A stretch of 64,000 nt of DNA from Marisimplicoccus sp038147335 (GTDB lineage: Bacteria; Bacteroidota; Bacteroidia; Flavobacteriales; Flavobacteriaceae): the NCBI GenBank assembly GCA_038147335.1, contig JAYQTK010000002.1, positions 248,001-312,000 on the forward strand, in the 5' to 3' direction. The notes below the pieces were generated by a model. That model saw only the letters and a program-made list of their open reading frames with translations. It did not search any database and was not told where the DNA came from. A program made the translations under genes and the position numbers. How positions within the stretch are numbered: position 1 is the stretch's first letter; each line of letters begins with the position of its first letter. Positions 18,546 to 28,394 of the stretch are shown here, piece after piece.

Positions 18546-19289
18546 ATGTACATATTCATAAGAAGTATATTAGTTTCTATTTTTTTATTGTCATTATCCT
18601 GTAATCCTCAAAATACTGCAGAAAACGACATAAACTATAGTAATATTGAAAATGAAAATTTTGAATCAAATGAAATTGATTTAATTAACTCAAGTATCTC
18701 AAAATTTAGTTTTCTAGCCTTAGGTGATAGCTACACAATTGGAGAAGGAGTAAACGAAAATGAAAGATGGCCAAATCAATTTGTCGAAGTTGCATATGAA
18801 AATGGTCTAGACTTTGAAAAACCTGAAATCATAGCTGAAACTGGTTGGAAGACTTATGATCTTTTGAATGCAATAAGTCAAACTAATTTTACTCAAAAGT
18901 ATGACTATGTTTCTCTTTTAATTGGAGTAAACAACCAATTTAATTCAAGATCTATTGATGAATTTGAGGAAGATCTTAACAAACTAATGGATAAGATGAA
19001 TAGTCTTAAAAAAAGTAATGGAAATATCATTATTGTTTCTATACCAGATTGGGGATATACTCCTTTTGGAAATTCATATAATAGAGAAGTAATTTCATCT
19101 GAAATAAATTTATTTAACAATAGCTTAATAAATTTCGCAAATAGTAATGGGCTCAAGTATGTTGATGTTACAGAGATTTCCAGAAGGGCACTAAATGAAA
19201 GCAATTTATTAGCTTCTGATAATCTTCATCCAAGTGGATTGATGTATTTGGAATGGGCAAAAAAAATTTATGAAACTTGGATAGACTAG
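18546..19289 (+). CDS. SGNH/GDSL-type hydrolase, predicted lipoprotein
   Basis: Probable esterase or lipase of the SGNH family. Lipoprotein signal peptide with lipobox LSLSC (Cys near residue 19), so membrane-anchored in the periplasm or outer membrane. Block I is FLALGDSYTIGEG (catalytic Ser), the Asn block is LIGVNNQF, and block V is DNLHPSGLMY with the catalytic Asp and His. Substrate unknown. The last 13 bases overlap the start of the kynureninase gene in another frame, so the two are probably cotranscribed. Confidence 0.88.
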   Translation: MYIFIRSILVSIFLLSLSCNPQNTAENDINYSNIENENFESNEIDLINSSISKFSFLALGDSYTIGEGVNENERWPNQFVEVAYENGLDFEKPEIIAETGWKTYDLLNAISQTNFTQKYDYVSLLIGVNNQFNSRSIDEFEEDLNKLMDKMNSLKKSNGNIIIVSIPDWGYTPFGNSYNREVISSEINLFNNSLINFANSNGLKYVDVTEISRRALNESNLLASDNLHPSGLMYLEWAKKIYETWID

Positions 19290-20542
19290 AGAAATTAGCA
19301 AAAGAATTAGATTCAAAAGATAAACTAAATAAATTCAAAAGTGAATTCATCTATCCAGATGATAAATTATATTTTGATGGTAATTCTCTAGGTCTACTTT
19401 CAAAAAAAACTAAAGAGGCCATTAATAAAGTTATAAATAATGAATGGGGGCAAAATCTTATCTCAAGCTGGAATAATTCATGGATAAACCTGCCTAATAA
19501 AGTTTCTAAGAAAATTTCAACAATCTTAAATTCAAATGAAACTGAAATATATGTAGGTGGATCTACTTCTTTAAATCTCTATAAGTTACTATTAAGCCTT
19601 ATAAAAAGCAACGACAGTATTACAAATATCTCTACTGACAATCTTAATTTTCCTTCAGATAAATATATCTGCGAGGGCATTTGTAATGATTACAATTTAA
19701 AATTTAATCTTCTAGAGTATGATAATTATTTACCAGATATTGATGTGCTTGAGCAATTTATTAAGAATAATAACGGTATAATTGTTCTATCACTAGTTAC
19801 TTACAAATCTTCATACAGATATCCTGTAAAAAAAATTAATAGAATTTGTCAAGAAAACGATAGCATTGTTATTTGGGATTTAAGTCATGCAATTGGAGCT
19901 ATAGATATTGATATGAAAGTCAATGATATTGATTATGCGATAGGTTGTACCTATAAATATTTAAATGGAGGTCCAGGGTCACCAGCTTTTATATATGCTA
20001 GAAATGAAAAACAGATAGGGCTTAAGTCCCCAATAAAAGGATGGTTTAGTCATTCAGATCCATTTAATTTCTCAAAGACATATATTCAGTCAGAATCAAT
20101 GAGTAAATTCTCTAGTGGAACACCCCATATAATTTCAATGTCTACTTTAGATTCTTCTCTAGACATAACTATAAATGCAACAACAAAAAAACTAGAGAAT
20201 AAGGCTATAGATTTATATAACTTTTTTACTGAAATTTTTAATGATAGGTTAATGAATTTAGGATTTAAAATTATTACTCCTAAAAATAAAGATGATAGAG
20301 GTTCTCATATATCAATAGTCCATGAAGAATCTTGGAGAATAACAAAGTGCCTTACAGATCCAGAAAATCATGGAGAAAAAAAGATTATTGTAGATTTTAG
20401 ACCCCCTAATATAATTCGAATTGCATTAACACCCCTTTATATCTCGTTTAACGATATATATATAATTTGTATTAGACTTATTAATATAATTGAGTCTAAA
20501 GAATATGAAAGTAAAGATGATTCTAAAAATATAGTTACTTAG
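19277..20542 (+). CDS. kynU: Kynureninase
   Basis: PLP enzyme cleaving kynurenine to anthranilate and alanine (or 3-hydroxykynurenine to 3-hydroxyanthranilate) in tryptophan breakdown. Motifs seen: YFDGNSLGLLSK near the N-terminus, VGGSTSLNLYKLL, IVIWDLSHAIGAI, the PLP lysine in CTYKYLNGGPGSPAF, then GWFSH and SSGTPHI. The C-terminus contains the small domain with VDFRPPNIIRIALTPLY. Length 421 fits. The start is TTG, inside the upstream hydrolase gene. No other kynurenine pathway gene is in the window, so the fate of the product is unknown. Confidence 0.9.
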   Translation: MDRLEKLAKELDSKDKLNKFKSEFIYPDDKLYFDGNSLGLLSKKTKEAINKVINNEWGQNLISSWNNSWINLPNKVSKKISTILNSNETEIYVGGSTSLNLYKLLLSLIKSNDSITNISTDNLNFPSDKYICEGICNDYNLKFNLLEYDNYLPDIDVLEQFIKNNNGIIVLSLVTYKSSYRYPVKKINRICQENDSIVIWDLSHAIGAIDIDMKVNDIDYAIGCTYKYLNGGPGSPAFIYARNEKQIGLKSPIKGWFSHSDPFNFSKTYIQSESMSKFSSGTPHIISMSTLDSSLDITINATTKKLENKAIDLYNFFTEIFNDRLMNLGFKIITPKNKDDRGSHISIVHEESWRITKCLTDPENHGEKKIIVDFRPPNIIRIALTPLYISFNDIYIICIRLINIIESKEYESKDDSKNIVT

Positions 20543-20557
20543 AGGTTCTACAACTTA

Positions 20558-21010
20558 TTAATTTGATAATTTATTTTTAACTATCTCAGCTATTATTCTT
20601 CCCTCGGCTCTTCCTGATACTTTTTTATTAACTTCAGAAATCACAGTTCCCATATCTTTCATTGAGGAAGCATTTAACTCTGTTATTGTAGTGTTGATTA
20701 TTTCCGTTAATTCTGTTTCATTTAGTTGTTCTGGAAGAAACTCTGAAATAATTTTTGATTGGGCAACTTCAATATTTGCTAAATCTTCTCTATTTTGTTC
20801 ATTATAGATTTTTGCACTATCATTTCTTTGCTTAACAAGCCTTTGAAGAATTTTTATAATTTCATTCTCATCTAAAGTCTTATCTGAAGAAAACTTAGTC
20901 TTCTCTAGTAGAATTGCAGATTTAATTGATCTTAACGATTCTAGTCTAAGACTATCTTTTTTTTTCATTGAGTCTTTAATAGACTCATTTATTTGATTTT
21001 CTATATTCAT
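20558..21010 (-). CDS. yqeY: GatB/YqeY domain protein
   Basis: Small protein of 150 residues of the YqeY family, which resembles the tRNA-binding tail of the amidotransferase GatB; its exact function is not established. Visible hallmarks are an N-terminal helix (LRSIKSAILLEK), KQRNDSAKIYNEQNREDL, FLPEQLNETEL and the C-terminal KDMGTVISEVNKKVSGRAEG. It is the last gene of the dcw cluster, five bases after ftsZ. This position is common in Bacteroidota. Confidence 0.9.
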   Translation of the reverse strand: MNIENQINESIKDSMKKKDSLRLESLRSIKSAILLEKTKFSSDKTLDENEIIKILQRLVKQRNDSAKIYNEQNREDLANIEVAQSKIISEFLPEQLNETELTEIINTTITELNASSMKDMGTVISEVNKKVSGRAEGRIIAEIVKNKLSN

Positions 21011-21015
21011 TTTAA

Positions 21016-22827
21016 TTAATCTACGTTATCATGTAAATATGTGTTAACATCTGGAAATTCTAATTTATTCTCTTCATTTAGAATAGTCTTTGAAAATATT
21101 TCATCACCCTCAGACTTTGAATTATTTATTTCAATACCCATTCTTTTATATGCTGGTATTTTTTCTAAATCTTCAATTGAAGAGTTATTACTTTTAAAAA
21201 CATGGTTATATTTCTTTAAATTTTCCCTCCTAATTATATTTTCACTATCGGAATCCACCTCAATTGGTTTTTCAAATAAATAATTATCCTCTTGGTAATC
21301 TATGGTTTCATTATTGGATTCTTCTTCACTTGTTTTAATTTCTTCTATTTGATTTACATTATCATTAAGATCTAATTTTATAAACTCTATATCTTCCTCA
21401 TCTTCATTATCCACGTAAGAATTTATTTCATCAAATTGCGAAGTCTGCTCATCAACATTATTTTCTTCAAAGTCATTATTATTAATTACTTCTTTCTCCA
21501 AATTATCTGAAAATAGACCAAAGGATATTTCATCATAATTTTCTTGATTATCTATAATATCTAGATCCTCAGGTAAAACATGTTCAAAATCTATTATTTC
21601 AATTTCATTTATATCTATTAATTGTTCATCTGCCTCAACTACTTCATAGCTAATTTCTATGTTTCTTAAAATTTCATTTATTTCACTCTCAATCTTCTTT
21701 TGTTGAAAATCGTATGGGCTTTCATCATTTGATTTATCTTCTATTATTTCAGTTTCCTCATCTAGATCTTCTTCAATTAATTTCTTTTCAAATGGATGAT
21801 CTTCATCAAGTGTATAAATAACTTTCTTTGTCTCTGAGCTAACTAAACTCTGTTGTTTTTCATCACCAAATCCAGTAGCTATAACAGTAACAGATATATT
21901 GTTTCCAAGATCAAGATCTTCTCCAACTCCCATTATTATATTTGCACTGTTACCTGTTTCATTCTGAATATGCTCATTAATCTCTCCTATTTCATCTATA
22001 GTAATCTCATCAGATCCAGAAATAATTAACAGAAGAACATTTTTACTACCTTCTATTTTGTTATCATTAAGCAATGGAGAGTCCAAAGCTTTTATAACCG
22101 CTTCATTTGCTCTATTAGATCCACTTGCAGTTGAAGAGCCCATTATAGCAGTACCACTATTTGAAAGTACTGTTTTGGCGTCTTTTAAATCAATATTTTG
22201 AGTATAATGATGGGTTATAACTTGAGCTACTCCCTTCGCAGCTGTAGCAAGTACCTCATCAGCTTTTGAGAATCCTTCTTTAAATCCAAGGTTACCATAT
22301 ACTTCTCTTAATTTATTGTTATTTATTATAATTAAAGAGTCTACAGATCTTTTTAATTTCTCTAAACCCTTAATAGCTTGTAGCTCTCTATTTTTTCCTT
22401 CAAAATTGAATGGTATAGTAACTATTCCTACAGTCAAAATATCAAATTCCTTTGCCATTTCAGCTATTATTGGAGCAGCACCAGTTCCTGTACCTCCACC
22501 CATTCCAGCAGTTATAAACAACATTTTAGTTTGTGTTTCTAGTAAATTTTTTAACTCCTCATAGCTTTCTAAAGCAGCTAATTTTCCTATTTCTGGATTT
22601 GCTCCAGCTCCTAAACCTTCAGTAAGATTAACTCCTAGCTGAATTTTATTAGGCACAGGACTCTCTTCAAGAGCTTGAGAGTCAGTATTACAAACAATGA
22701 AATCAACACCTTTGATTCCTTGTTTATACATGTAATTAACTGCATTACTTCCTCCACCTCCTACTCCCATTACTTTCATAACATTACTTTTATTTTTTGG
22801 TAAATCGAAACTAAAATTTGTATCCAT
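21016..22827 (-). CDS. ftsZ: Cell division protein FtsZ with long acidic C-terminal region
   Basis: Tubulin-like GTPase forming the Z ring. The GTPase domain (about 1-320) has VMGVGGGGSNAVNYM, the tubulin signature GGGTGTGAAP and the synergy region with TFAFGD-equivalent VIATGFGD. Residues about 335-560 form a long linker very rich in Glu, Asp and Asn. A conserved-looking tail IPAYKRMGIEIN follows near the end, probably the peptide that binds FtsA. At 603 residues it is long, as usual for Flavobacteriia. It lies 25 bases after ftsA. Confidence 0.96.
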   Translation of the reverse strand: MDTNFSFDLPKNKSNVMKVMGVGGGGSNAVNYMYKQGIKGVDFIVCNTDSQALEESPVPNKIQLGVNLTEGLGAGANPEIGKLAALESYEELKNLLETQTKMLFITAGMGGGTGTGAAPIIAEMAKEFDILTVGIVTIPFNFEGKNRELQAIKGLEKLKRSVDSLIIINNNKLREVYGNLGFKEGFSKADEVLATAAKGVAQVITHHYTQNIDLKDAKTVLSNSGTAIMGSSTASGSNRANEAVIKALDSPLLNDNKIEGSKNVLLLIISGSDEITIDEIGEINEHIQNETGNSANIIMGVGEDLDLGNNISVTVIATGFGDEKQQSLVSSETKKVIYTLDEDHPFEKKLIEEDLDEETEIIEDKSNDESPYDFQQKKIESEINEILRNIEISYEVVEADEQLIDINEIEIIDFEHVLPEDLDIIDNQENYDEISFGLFSDNLEKEVINNNDFEENNVDEQTSQFDEINSYVDNEDEEDIEFIKLDLNDNVNQIEEIKTSEEESNNETIDYQEDNYLFEKPIEVDSDSENIIRRENLKKYNHVFKSNNSSIEDLEKIPAYKRMGIEINNSKSEGDEIFSKTILNEENKLEFPDVNTYLHDNVD

Positions 22828-22852
22828 ATCTATTTTATTTTTTTAATTTTTG

Positions 22853-24142
22853 TTAATTATCGTATGTATTATCTACATTATCTATAAATTTTTTAAAACC
22901 TTCTCCCCACTTAGCTAGAATTGTCTTTCTTTCTTGATTCACTAGATCATTTCCAGTAGAATTAGAAATATCATTAGTTAAGTTTTCAGAATTATTCTCT
23001 ATTGCTTTCATTAATAGTCCAACAGCTGTAGAATAAATTGGATTGAACTCATTTGAGTCTCCAGAGAGGTGTTCTCCTGGATAACCTATTCTTGTATCCA
23101 TACCGGTTATATATTCAACCAGTTGTTTAAGGTGTCTTAACTGACTACCTCCTCCAGTTAAAACAATTCCTGCAATAAGTTTCTTTTTTGAATCTTCATG
23201 ACCATAATTCTTAATCTCTAAATAAGCCTGCTCAATTATCTCTACAACTCTTGCATTGATAATTTTAGATAATGTTTTAAGTGATATTTCTTTTGGATCT
23301 CTCCCCCTAATTCCAGGAATTGATACTATATCTGAATCTTTATTTTCTCCAGGCCATGCAGATCCAAACTTTATTTTTAATTGTTCTGCTTGATTGCCAA
23401 TTATTGAGCATCCTTCCTTGATATCCTCAGTAATTACATTTCCACCAAAAGGTATAACTGCAGTATGTTTTATAATACCATCTTTAAAAATTGCTACATC
23501 TGTAGTACCACCACCAATATCTATTAAAGCAACTCCTGCATCTTTTTCTTCAAAAGAAAGAACAGCATCAGAAGAGGCTAATGGTTCTAAGGTTATATCT
23601 CCCATCTCTAATCCTGAACTTTTAATACACTTACCAATATTTCTAATTGATGATACTTGTCCAACTACAATATGGAAATTAGCCTCTAGCCTACTTCCAT
23701 ACATACCTATAGGCTCTTTAATTTCAGATTGACCATCAACCTTAAAATCCTGAGGAAGAACATGAATAATTTCTTCACCAGGCAACATAACTAATTTATA
23801 TACTTGATCAATTAATTTATCTATATCGTCATTATTAATTACCTCATCCGGATTTTCTCTAGTTATATAATCACTATGTTGAAGACTTCTAATATGTTGA
23901 CCTGCAATACCAACTGCAACATCTTTTATTTCTATTCCTGATTTAGATTGAGCTTCATCTATTGCAATTTTTATTGATTGAATAGTTTGTGTAATATTAT
24001 TAACAACTCCCCTGTGGACTCCCAGACTTTGAGATTTCCCAACACCAAGAACCTTAATTTTATTAAACTGATTTTTTTCTCCAACCATTGCTACAATTTT
24101 TGTTGTACCAATATCAAGACCTACTGAAAATTTATTATTCAT
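22853..24142 (-). CDS. ftsA: Cell division protein FtsA
   Basis: Actin-like membrane tether for FtsZ. ATPase motifs are FSVGLDIGTTKIVAMVGE (phosphate 1), VALIDIGGGTTDVAIF (phosphate 2) and GIVLTGGGSQLRHL (adenosine). The SHS2 1C domain contains ALLDEAQSKSGIEIK-like IAIDEAQSKSGIEI. Length 429 is near normal. The tail KWGEGFKKFIDNV looks like an amphipathic membrane-targeting helix. Between ftsQ (4 bases) and ftsZ. Confidence 0.95.
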   Translation of the reverse strand: MNNKFSVGLDIGTTKIVAMVGEKNQFNKIKVLGVGKSQSLGVHRGVVNNITQTIQSIKIAIDEAQSKSGIEIKDVAVGIAGQHIRSLQHSDYITRENPDEVINNDDIDKLIDQVYKLVMLPGEEIIHVLPQDFKVDGQSEIKEPIGMYGSRLEANFHIVVGQVSSIRNIGKCIKSSGLEMGDITLEPLASSDAVLSFEEKDAGVALIDIGGGTTDVAIFKDGIIKHTAVIPFGGNVITEDIKEGCSIIGNQAEQLKIKFGSAWPGENKDSDIVSIPGIRGRDPKEISLKTLSKIINARVVEIIEQAYLEIKNYGHEDSKKKLIAGIVLTGGGSQLRHLKQLVEYITGMDTRIGYPGEHLSGDSNEFNPIYSTAVGLLMKAIENNSENLTNDISNSTGNDLVNQERKTILAKWGEGFKKFIDNVDNTYDN

Positions 24143-24146
24143 GAAT

Positions 24147-24845
24147 TTATTTTTTAATTGCTATTAATTGGTTATCATATACTAAATCGATCTGTTTATA
24201 AGTTTCATTTCCTTTATTCTCCATGTTATATATGCAGAATCCTTTTAACATTTCTAATTTTTTATTCATTTTGTTGTTATCTCCAAACCTTATATCAAAT
24301 TGAAAGCTATTTAACTTCAAAAAAAGTTCATCTTCATTAAACCATATCCTCTCTAATTCTTTATTTAAGAAAACATCTTCATTAAAGGTCTTGATAACAT
24401 CTACTACCATTTTAATATTATTTTTTGAGGTTTCTCCTGATAATATTGGCAATCTATCATCTAATTCTTTATTTCTTTTTATAATTTTTCCTGATAGATC
24501 TATATATGAATCATTTTTTTCATAATAAGCTAAAGGCTCTCTTTCTACAATATTTATTGAGAGATTGAAATTAAAATCTCTGAATATATTAGCTTCATGT
24601 ATAGATTCTATTTCATATAATTTTGACTCAATCTCGTTTAATTTATTTGCCTTTATTAGTTCAATATTTGATTTATTCGTCATGATACTATCGATTATTG
24701 GCTTGTTGTTATATAGGTTATCAAAAGCATAATAAACGTTGTATTCTGTATTTGATTCATGATTATCATATTCAATAAATGAGCTTAATAATATCATAAA
24801 TGATATTAGTGATAGCATGAAAATTGTAGTTAAAAATCTATTCAT
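24147..24845 (-). CDS. ftsQ: FtsQ/DivIB-like cell division protein
   Basis: Bitopic membrane protein of the divisome core. The N-terminus has one membrane segment (about residues 5-23, FLTTIFMLSLISFMILLSSF) and the rest is periplasmic. The sequence is poorly conserved, but NLSINIVEREPLAYYEKND and YIDLSGKIIKRN resemble the FtsQ beta domain, and the position between murC and ftsA is the standard one. Length 232. It overlaps the end of murC by 8 bases. Confidence 0.85.
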   Translation of the reverse strand: MNRFLTTIFMLSLISFMILLSSFIEYDNHESNTEYNVYYAFDNLYNNKPIIDSIMTNKSNIELIKANKLNEIESKLYEIESIHEANIFRDFNFNLSINIVEREPLAYYEKNDSYIDLSGKIIKRNKELDDRLPILSGETSKNNIKMVVDVIKTFNEDVFLNKELERIWFNEDELFLKLNSFQFDIRFGDNNKMNKKLEMLKGFCIYNMENKGNETYKQIDLVYDNQLIAIKK

Positions 24846-26169
24846 TAGTAAATATTTTTTTATTTAGATTTACCGTCAGGTCACCTGCTCCAAGAATTGC
24901 AATTATTTTGCAATTAGTATTATTTATTACATCATTGATTTCAACCTTTTTAACAATTTCTTTTTTTGATGCATCTATTTTATTCAGTAAAACTTCTGAA
25001 GTTATGCCATTAATTGGCTTCTCTCTTGCAGGATAGATATCTAAAAGATATACTTCATGAAAATAAGATAAAACTTTAGCAAAATCATCCATTAAATCCC
25101 TTGTTCTGGTATATAAGTGAGGTTGAAAAATAACTGCTTTAGGCTTATCTTGATAATTAGAATCTATTGTATCAAAAATTGATTTTATTTCGGTAGGATG
25201 ATGAGCATAGTCATCTACAATTACCTTATCTTCATATTTATAAATATCCATTCTTCTTTCAATACCCTTAAATTCAGATAGATATGGTATGAATTCTTCT
25301 AAATTGAAATCTTCAATTTGATCAATTAATGATAAAGCTGAAACAACATTTTTTAAATTATGTTTTCCTATTACTCTTGCATGAATGTTTGAAATTAAAT
25401 TATTTGGAGTTTTAAAATCAAAGTGAATTCCATTAAGGTCGTTTTTTATGATATCAGCAGAGTAATCTGCATCTTCATCTATTGAGAACGAGAAATCTTT
25501 TTTAATATTAATATCTTTTTCTGCTATTACAGATTTTTTTGTTTTATCACAAAAAATCCCAAAGCTTGAAAGAATTGATTCCAAGTCATCATAAACATCA
25601 AGATGGTCTTTTTCAATAGAAGTTATTAGAGAGTAGTCTGGATCTAGAGCAAGAAAAGATCTGTCATACTCATCTGCTTCAATAATAACATATTCATCAC
25701 CGGTAGATATGTAATTCGAGTCAAATCCTTTCATTATTCCACCAACAAATGATCTAAATTTAACTTGATTAGAGTATAATAAATGACTTAAGATAGCAGT
25801 AGTTGATGTTTTACCATGAGTTCCAGCAACTGCTATACATTTTGAATTTGCTGATATTTGACCTAATATTTCAGATCTTTTAAAAATTTTATTTCTTTTC
25901 TTATTTGAAAAAAAATCAAGAAATACATTATCATTTTTTATTGCAGGAGTATATACAACAATAACATTATCATCTAAGAATTCCTGAGGTACTAGACCTA
26001 TATCTAGTTTATCGGTAAACTTAAGCCCATTATCTATTAACTTATCAACTAGTTTATTCGATGATCTATCATATCCAAAAACAATATTCTTAGTATCAAT
26101 AAGATAATTTGCTATAGAAGACATTCCAATTCCTCCAACTCCAATAAAAAAATATTTATTATAGCTCAT
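24838..26169 (-). CDS. murC: UDP-N-acetylmuramate--L-alanine ligase
   Basis: Adds L-alanine to UDP-MurNAc. The N-terminal Rossmann motif FFIGVGGIGMSSIA and the ATP-binding loop AVAGTHGKTSTTAILSHLL are diagnostic. Further motifs are IIEADEYDRSFL, SIEKDHLDVYDD, VIGKHNLKNVVSAL and VIVDDYAHHPTEI. Length 443 is normal. It overlaps murG by 11 bases and ftsQ by 8. Confidence 0.96.
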   Translation of the reverse strand: MSYNKYFFIGVGGIGMSSIANYLIDTKNIVFGYDRSSNKLVDKLIDNGLKFTDKLDIGLVPQEFLDDNVIVVYTPAIKNDNVFLDFFSNKKRNKIFKRSEILGQISANSKCIAVAGTHGKTSTTAILSHLLYSNQVKFRSFVGGIMKGFDSNYISTGDEYVIIEADEYDRSFLALDPDYSLITSIEKDHLDVYDDLESILSSFGIFCDKTKKSVIAEKDINIKKDFSFSIDEDADYSADIIKNDLNGIHFDFKTPNNLISNIHARVIGKHNLKNVVSALSLIDQIEDFNLEEFIPYLSEFKGIERRMDIYKYEDKVIVDDYAHHPTEIKSIFDTIDSNYQDKPKAVIFQPHLYTRTRDLMDDFAKVLSYFHEVYLLDIYPAREKPINGITSEVLLNKIDASKKEIVKKVEINDVINNTNCKIIAILGAGDLTVNLNKKIFTNE

Positions 26170-27256
26170 CGTTAAAATGTTTTTTAATTATTTCAACTAT
26201 ATCACTAGAAGCATTTGGCAGTCCCATTCTAGAGATATTTCTTGATAGTTCTTTTCTTAGATTTTCATCATTGATTAGTAAATCAAGTTTATTTTTAAAT
26301 ATTAATTCCAAGTCCTTTTCCTCTATACAAATACATGCATCTTTTTCCTCTATTGTTTTAGCATTTAAAAATTGATGATTCTCTGCAACATTTGGAGATG
26401 GTATTAAAATGGATGGTTTTCCTACAACAGCTAATTCAGATAAAGTTAATGCTCCACTTCTTGCAATAATAATGTCAGAAATCTGATATACAGAATCTAT
26501 ATCATCTATAAAATCAATAATCTTTATAAAGTCAGAATTAAAATGTTTATAATTTTCAAAGTAAAGACTACCACATTGCCATATAAGAAATACATTTTTA
26601 GACTTTATAAACTCAATATTATCTTCAATGACTCTATTTATCCTCTCTGCACCTAGACTTCCCCCTAGAACAGTTAATACCAATATATCATCTGTAATAT
26701 TATTTGTTTTTTTATAATGACTAATATTTATGTTTTTTGTAATTGATTCCCTAATTGGATTACCTGTTAAATAAATTTTATTACCTGGGAAGTATTTATC
26801 CATTTTTTCATAAGCAACAGAAATATAATCTGCATATCTAGATAGAAGTTTATTTGAAATTCCTGGTAATGAGTTTTGTTCTTGAATTAAGGTTGGAACT
26901 TTAAATAGAGATGAAATAAATAGCATTGGGAAGCTAGCATATCCTCCTGTTCCAATTACGAATTTTGGTTTAAAAATTAATAACTCAATTAAGGATTGGA
27001 TTAAACTAACAATTAGCTTAAATGGTACTAAAATATTTTTAATAGAAAGTGATCTTTGAAGACCACTAATCCATAATCCTTTAATTTTAAAACCATGTTT
27101 TGGAATAATTTTCATTTCCATCTTACCAATAGCACCTACAAATCTTACTTCAGAATTCGGAATTGATTTCATTATCATATTAGCAATAGATATTGCAGGA
27201 TAAATGTGACCTCCTGTTCCTCCTCCAGATATTATAAATTTATTTTTTCTAACCAA
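26159..27256 (-). CDS. murG: Undecaprenyldiphospho-muramoylpentapeptide beta-N-acetylglucosaminyltransferase
   Basis: GT28 enzyme adding GlcNAc to lipid I to make lipid II on the inner face of the membrane. N-terminal glycine loop FIISGGGTGGHIYPAI, second loop VLGGSLGAERIN, and the UDP-GlcNAc site IIARSGALTLSELAVVG followed by PSPNVAENHQ. There is no ATG. I chose TTG at 27256 (MVRKNKFIISGGG, 365 residues), which overlaps the ftsW stop by 8 bases. A GTG at 27286 would add ten basic residues not usual for the family. Confidence 0.94.
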   Translation of the reverse strand: MVRKNKFIISGGGTGGHIYPAISIANMIMKSIPNSEVRFVGAIGKMEMKIIPKHGFKIKGLWISGLQRSLSIKNILVPFKLIVSLIQSLIELLIFKPKFVIGTGGYASFPMLFISSLFKVPTLIQEQNSLPGISNKLLSRYADYISVAYEKMDKYFPGNKIYLTGNPIRESITKNINISHYKKTNNITDDILVLTVLGGSLGAERINRVIEDNIEFIKSKNVFLIWQCGSLYFENYKHFNSDFIKIIDFIDDIDSVYQISDIIIARSGALTLSELAVVGKPSILIPSPNVAENHQFLNAKTIEEKDACICIEEKDLELIFKNKLDLLINDENLRKELSRNISRMGLPNASSDIVEIIKKHFNDEL

Positions 27257-28394
27257 TTTTCTTTTTTTTAATCGAAGAACTAACACTTAATATCATTCCT
27301 AAGGAGATACATGTCATCCAAGCCGAAGAACCTCCACTACTTATTAAAGGTAAATTTTGACCTGTTACAGGGATTATTTGAGTTGCAACTGAGATATTAG
27401 TAAATGCTTGAACTAAAATCAAAATTCCTAAACCTGAAACTAGAATTTTACCAAACTTATCATCAGCTTTATGAGTTATAATAAGTATCCTAAAAAACAT
27501 AAGTACATACAAAAGAATAATTACAGACCCTCCTATTATACCAAACTCCTCAACAATTATTGCAAAAATAAAATCTGAGTTACTTTGTGGAAGGTGATTT
27601 TTCATTATGCTTTTTCCTGCTCCTACTCCAATTAATCCTCCATTATTAATTGCCATTTTTGCTCTTTCAATCTGATAACTCGCATCTAGGTTTTGAGTAG
27701 AATTAAAATTTTCAACTCTACTAATCCATGTATCAATTCTATTAGGGAACTGATCAGGAAAAGTTTTAGCTAAAAAATAAAAACTTGAAAGAAGTAGCAT
27801 CAATATCAAAAACATTTTAACCATATGTCTAAAAGGAAATCCTGAGATAAACAATATTAGAATTATTGAGGAAAATATTAGAAATGCTGAAGATAGATTC
27901 GATGGGAGTATCAATAAAATATAGAGAAAAACAGGAACCCATAGTGGCAGAATTGTTTGTTTAAATTTTATTTCTTTTAAATCCACTTTTGAAAGATACC
28001 TAGCAACATAACTAATAATAATTACTGCAGCTAACGAAGAGGTTTGGAAACTAATTCCAACTATTGGTATATCTATCCATCTGCTTGCGGCAGAACCTGC
28101 AATTATCGTTCCTTTAGATAACGTGTAAGTTAAAAGCAACACTCCAATTGGCATTAGAATTATAGACATTCCTTTATATAAATTATAAGGGATTAATTTT
28201 ATTGAAAACATTAAAGCAAATCCGAATAGTAATACGATGAAATGTTTAATTAAATAATATAGTGGTGAAGATCCATCAATAACATATGATAAGTATGAAC
28301 TAGAGGAGAAAACTGGAAAAAAAGAGAATAACGAGAGTAATATTATAATTACTAGTAAAACTCTATCCCCAAAAACTATATTTTTTAAACTCAT
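27249..28394 (-). CDS. ftsW: Peptidoglycan polymerase FtsW (SEDS family)
   Basis: Septal peptidoglycan glycosyltransferase working with FtsI. About ten membrane segments are visible. SEDS hallmarks include GSAASRWIDIPIVGISFQTS, a loop ending in YQIERAKMAINNGGLIGVGAG-like sequence (region 220-260), HLPQSNSDFIFAIIVEEFG and the terminal VTGQNLPLISSGGSSAWMT. Length 381 is normal. Neighbours murD and murG support FtsW rather than RodA. Confidence 0.94.
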   Translation of the reverse strand: MSLKNIVFGDRVLLVIIILLSLFSFFPVFSSSSYLSYVIDGSSPLYYLIKHFIVLLFGFALMFSIKLIPYNLYKGMSIILMPIGVLLLTYTLSKGTIIAGSAASRWIDIPIVGISFQTSSLAAVIIISYVARYLSKVDLKEIKFKQTILPLWVPVFLYILLILPSNLSSAFLIFSSIILILFISGFPFRHMVKMFLILMLLLSSFYFLAKTFPDQFPNRIDTWISRVENFNSTQNLDASYQIERAKMAINNGGLIGVGAGKSIMKNHLPQSNSDFIFAIIVEEFGIIGGSVIILLYVLMFFRILIITHKADDKFGKILVSGLGILILVQAFTNISVATQIIPVTGQNLPLISSGGSSAWMTCISLGMILSVSSSIKKKKIG

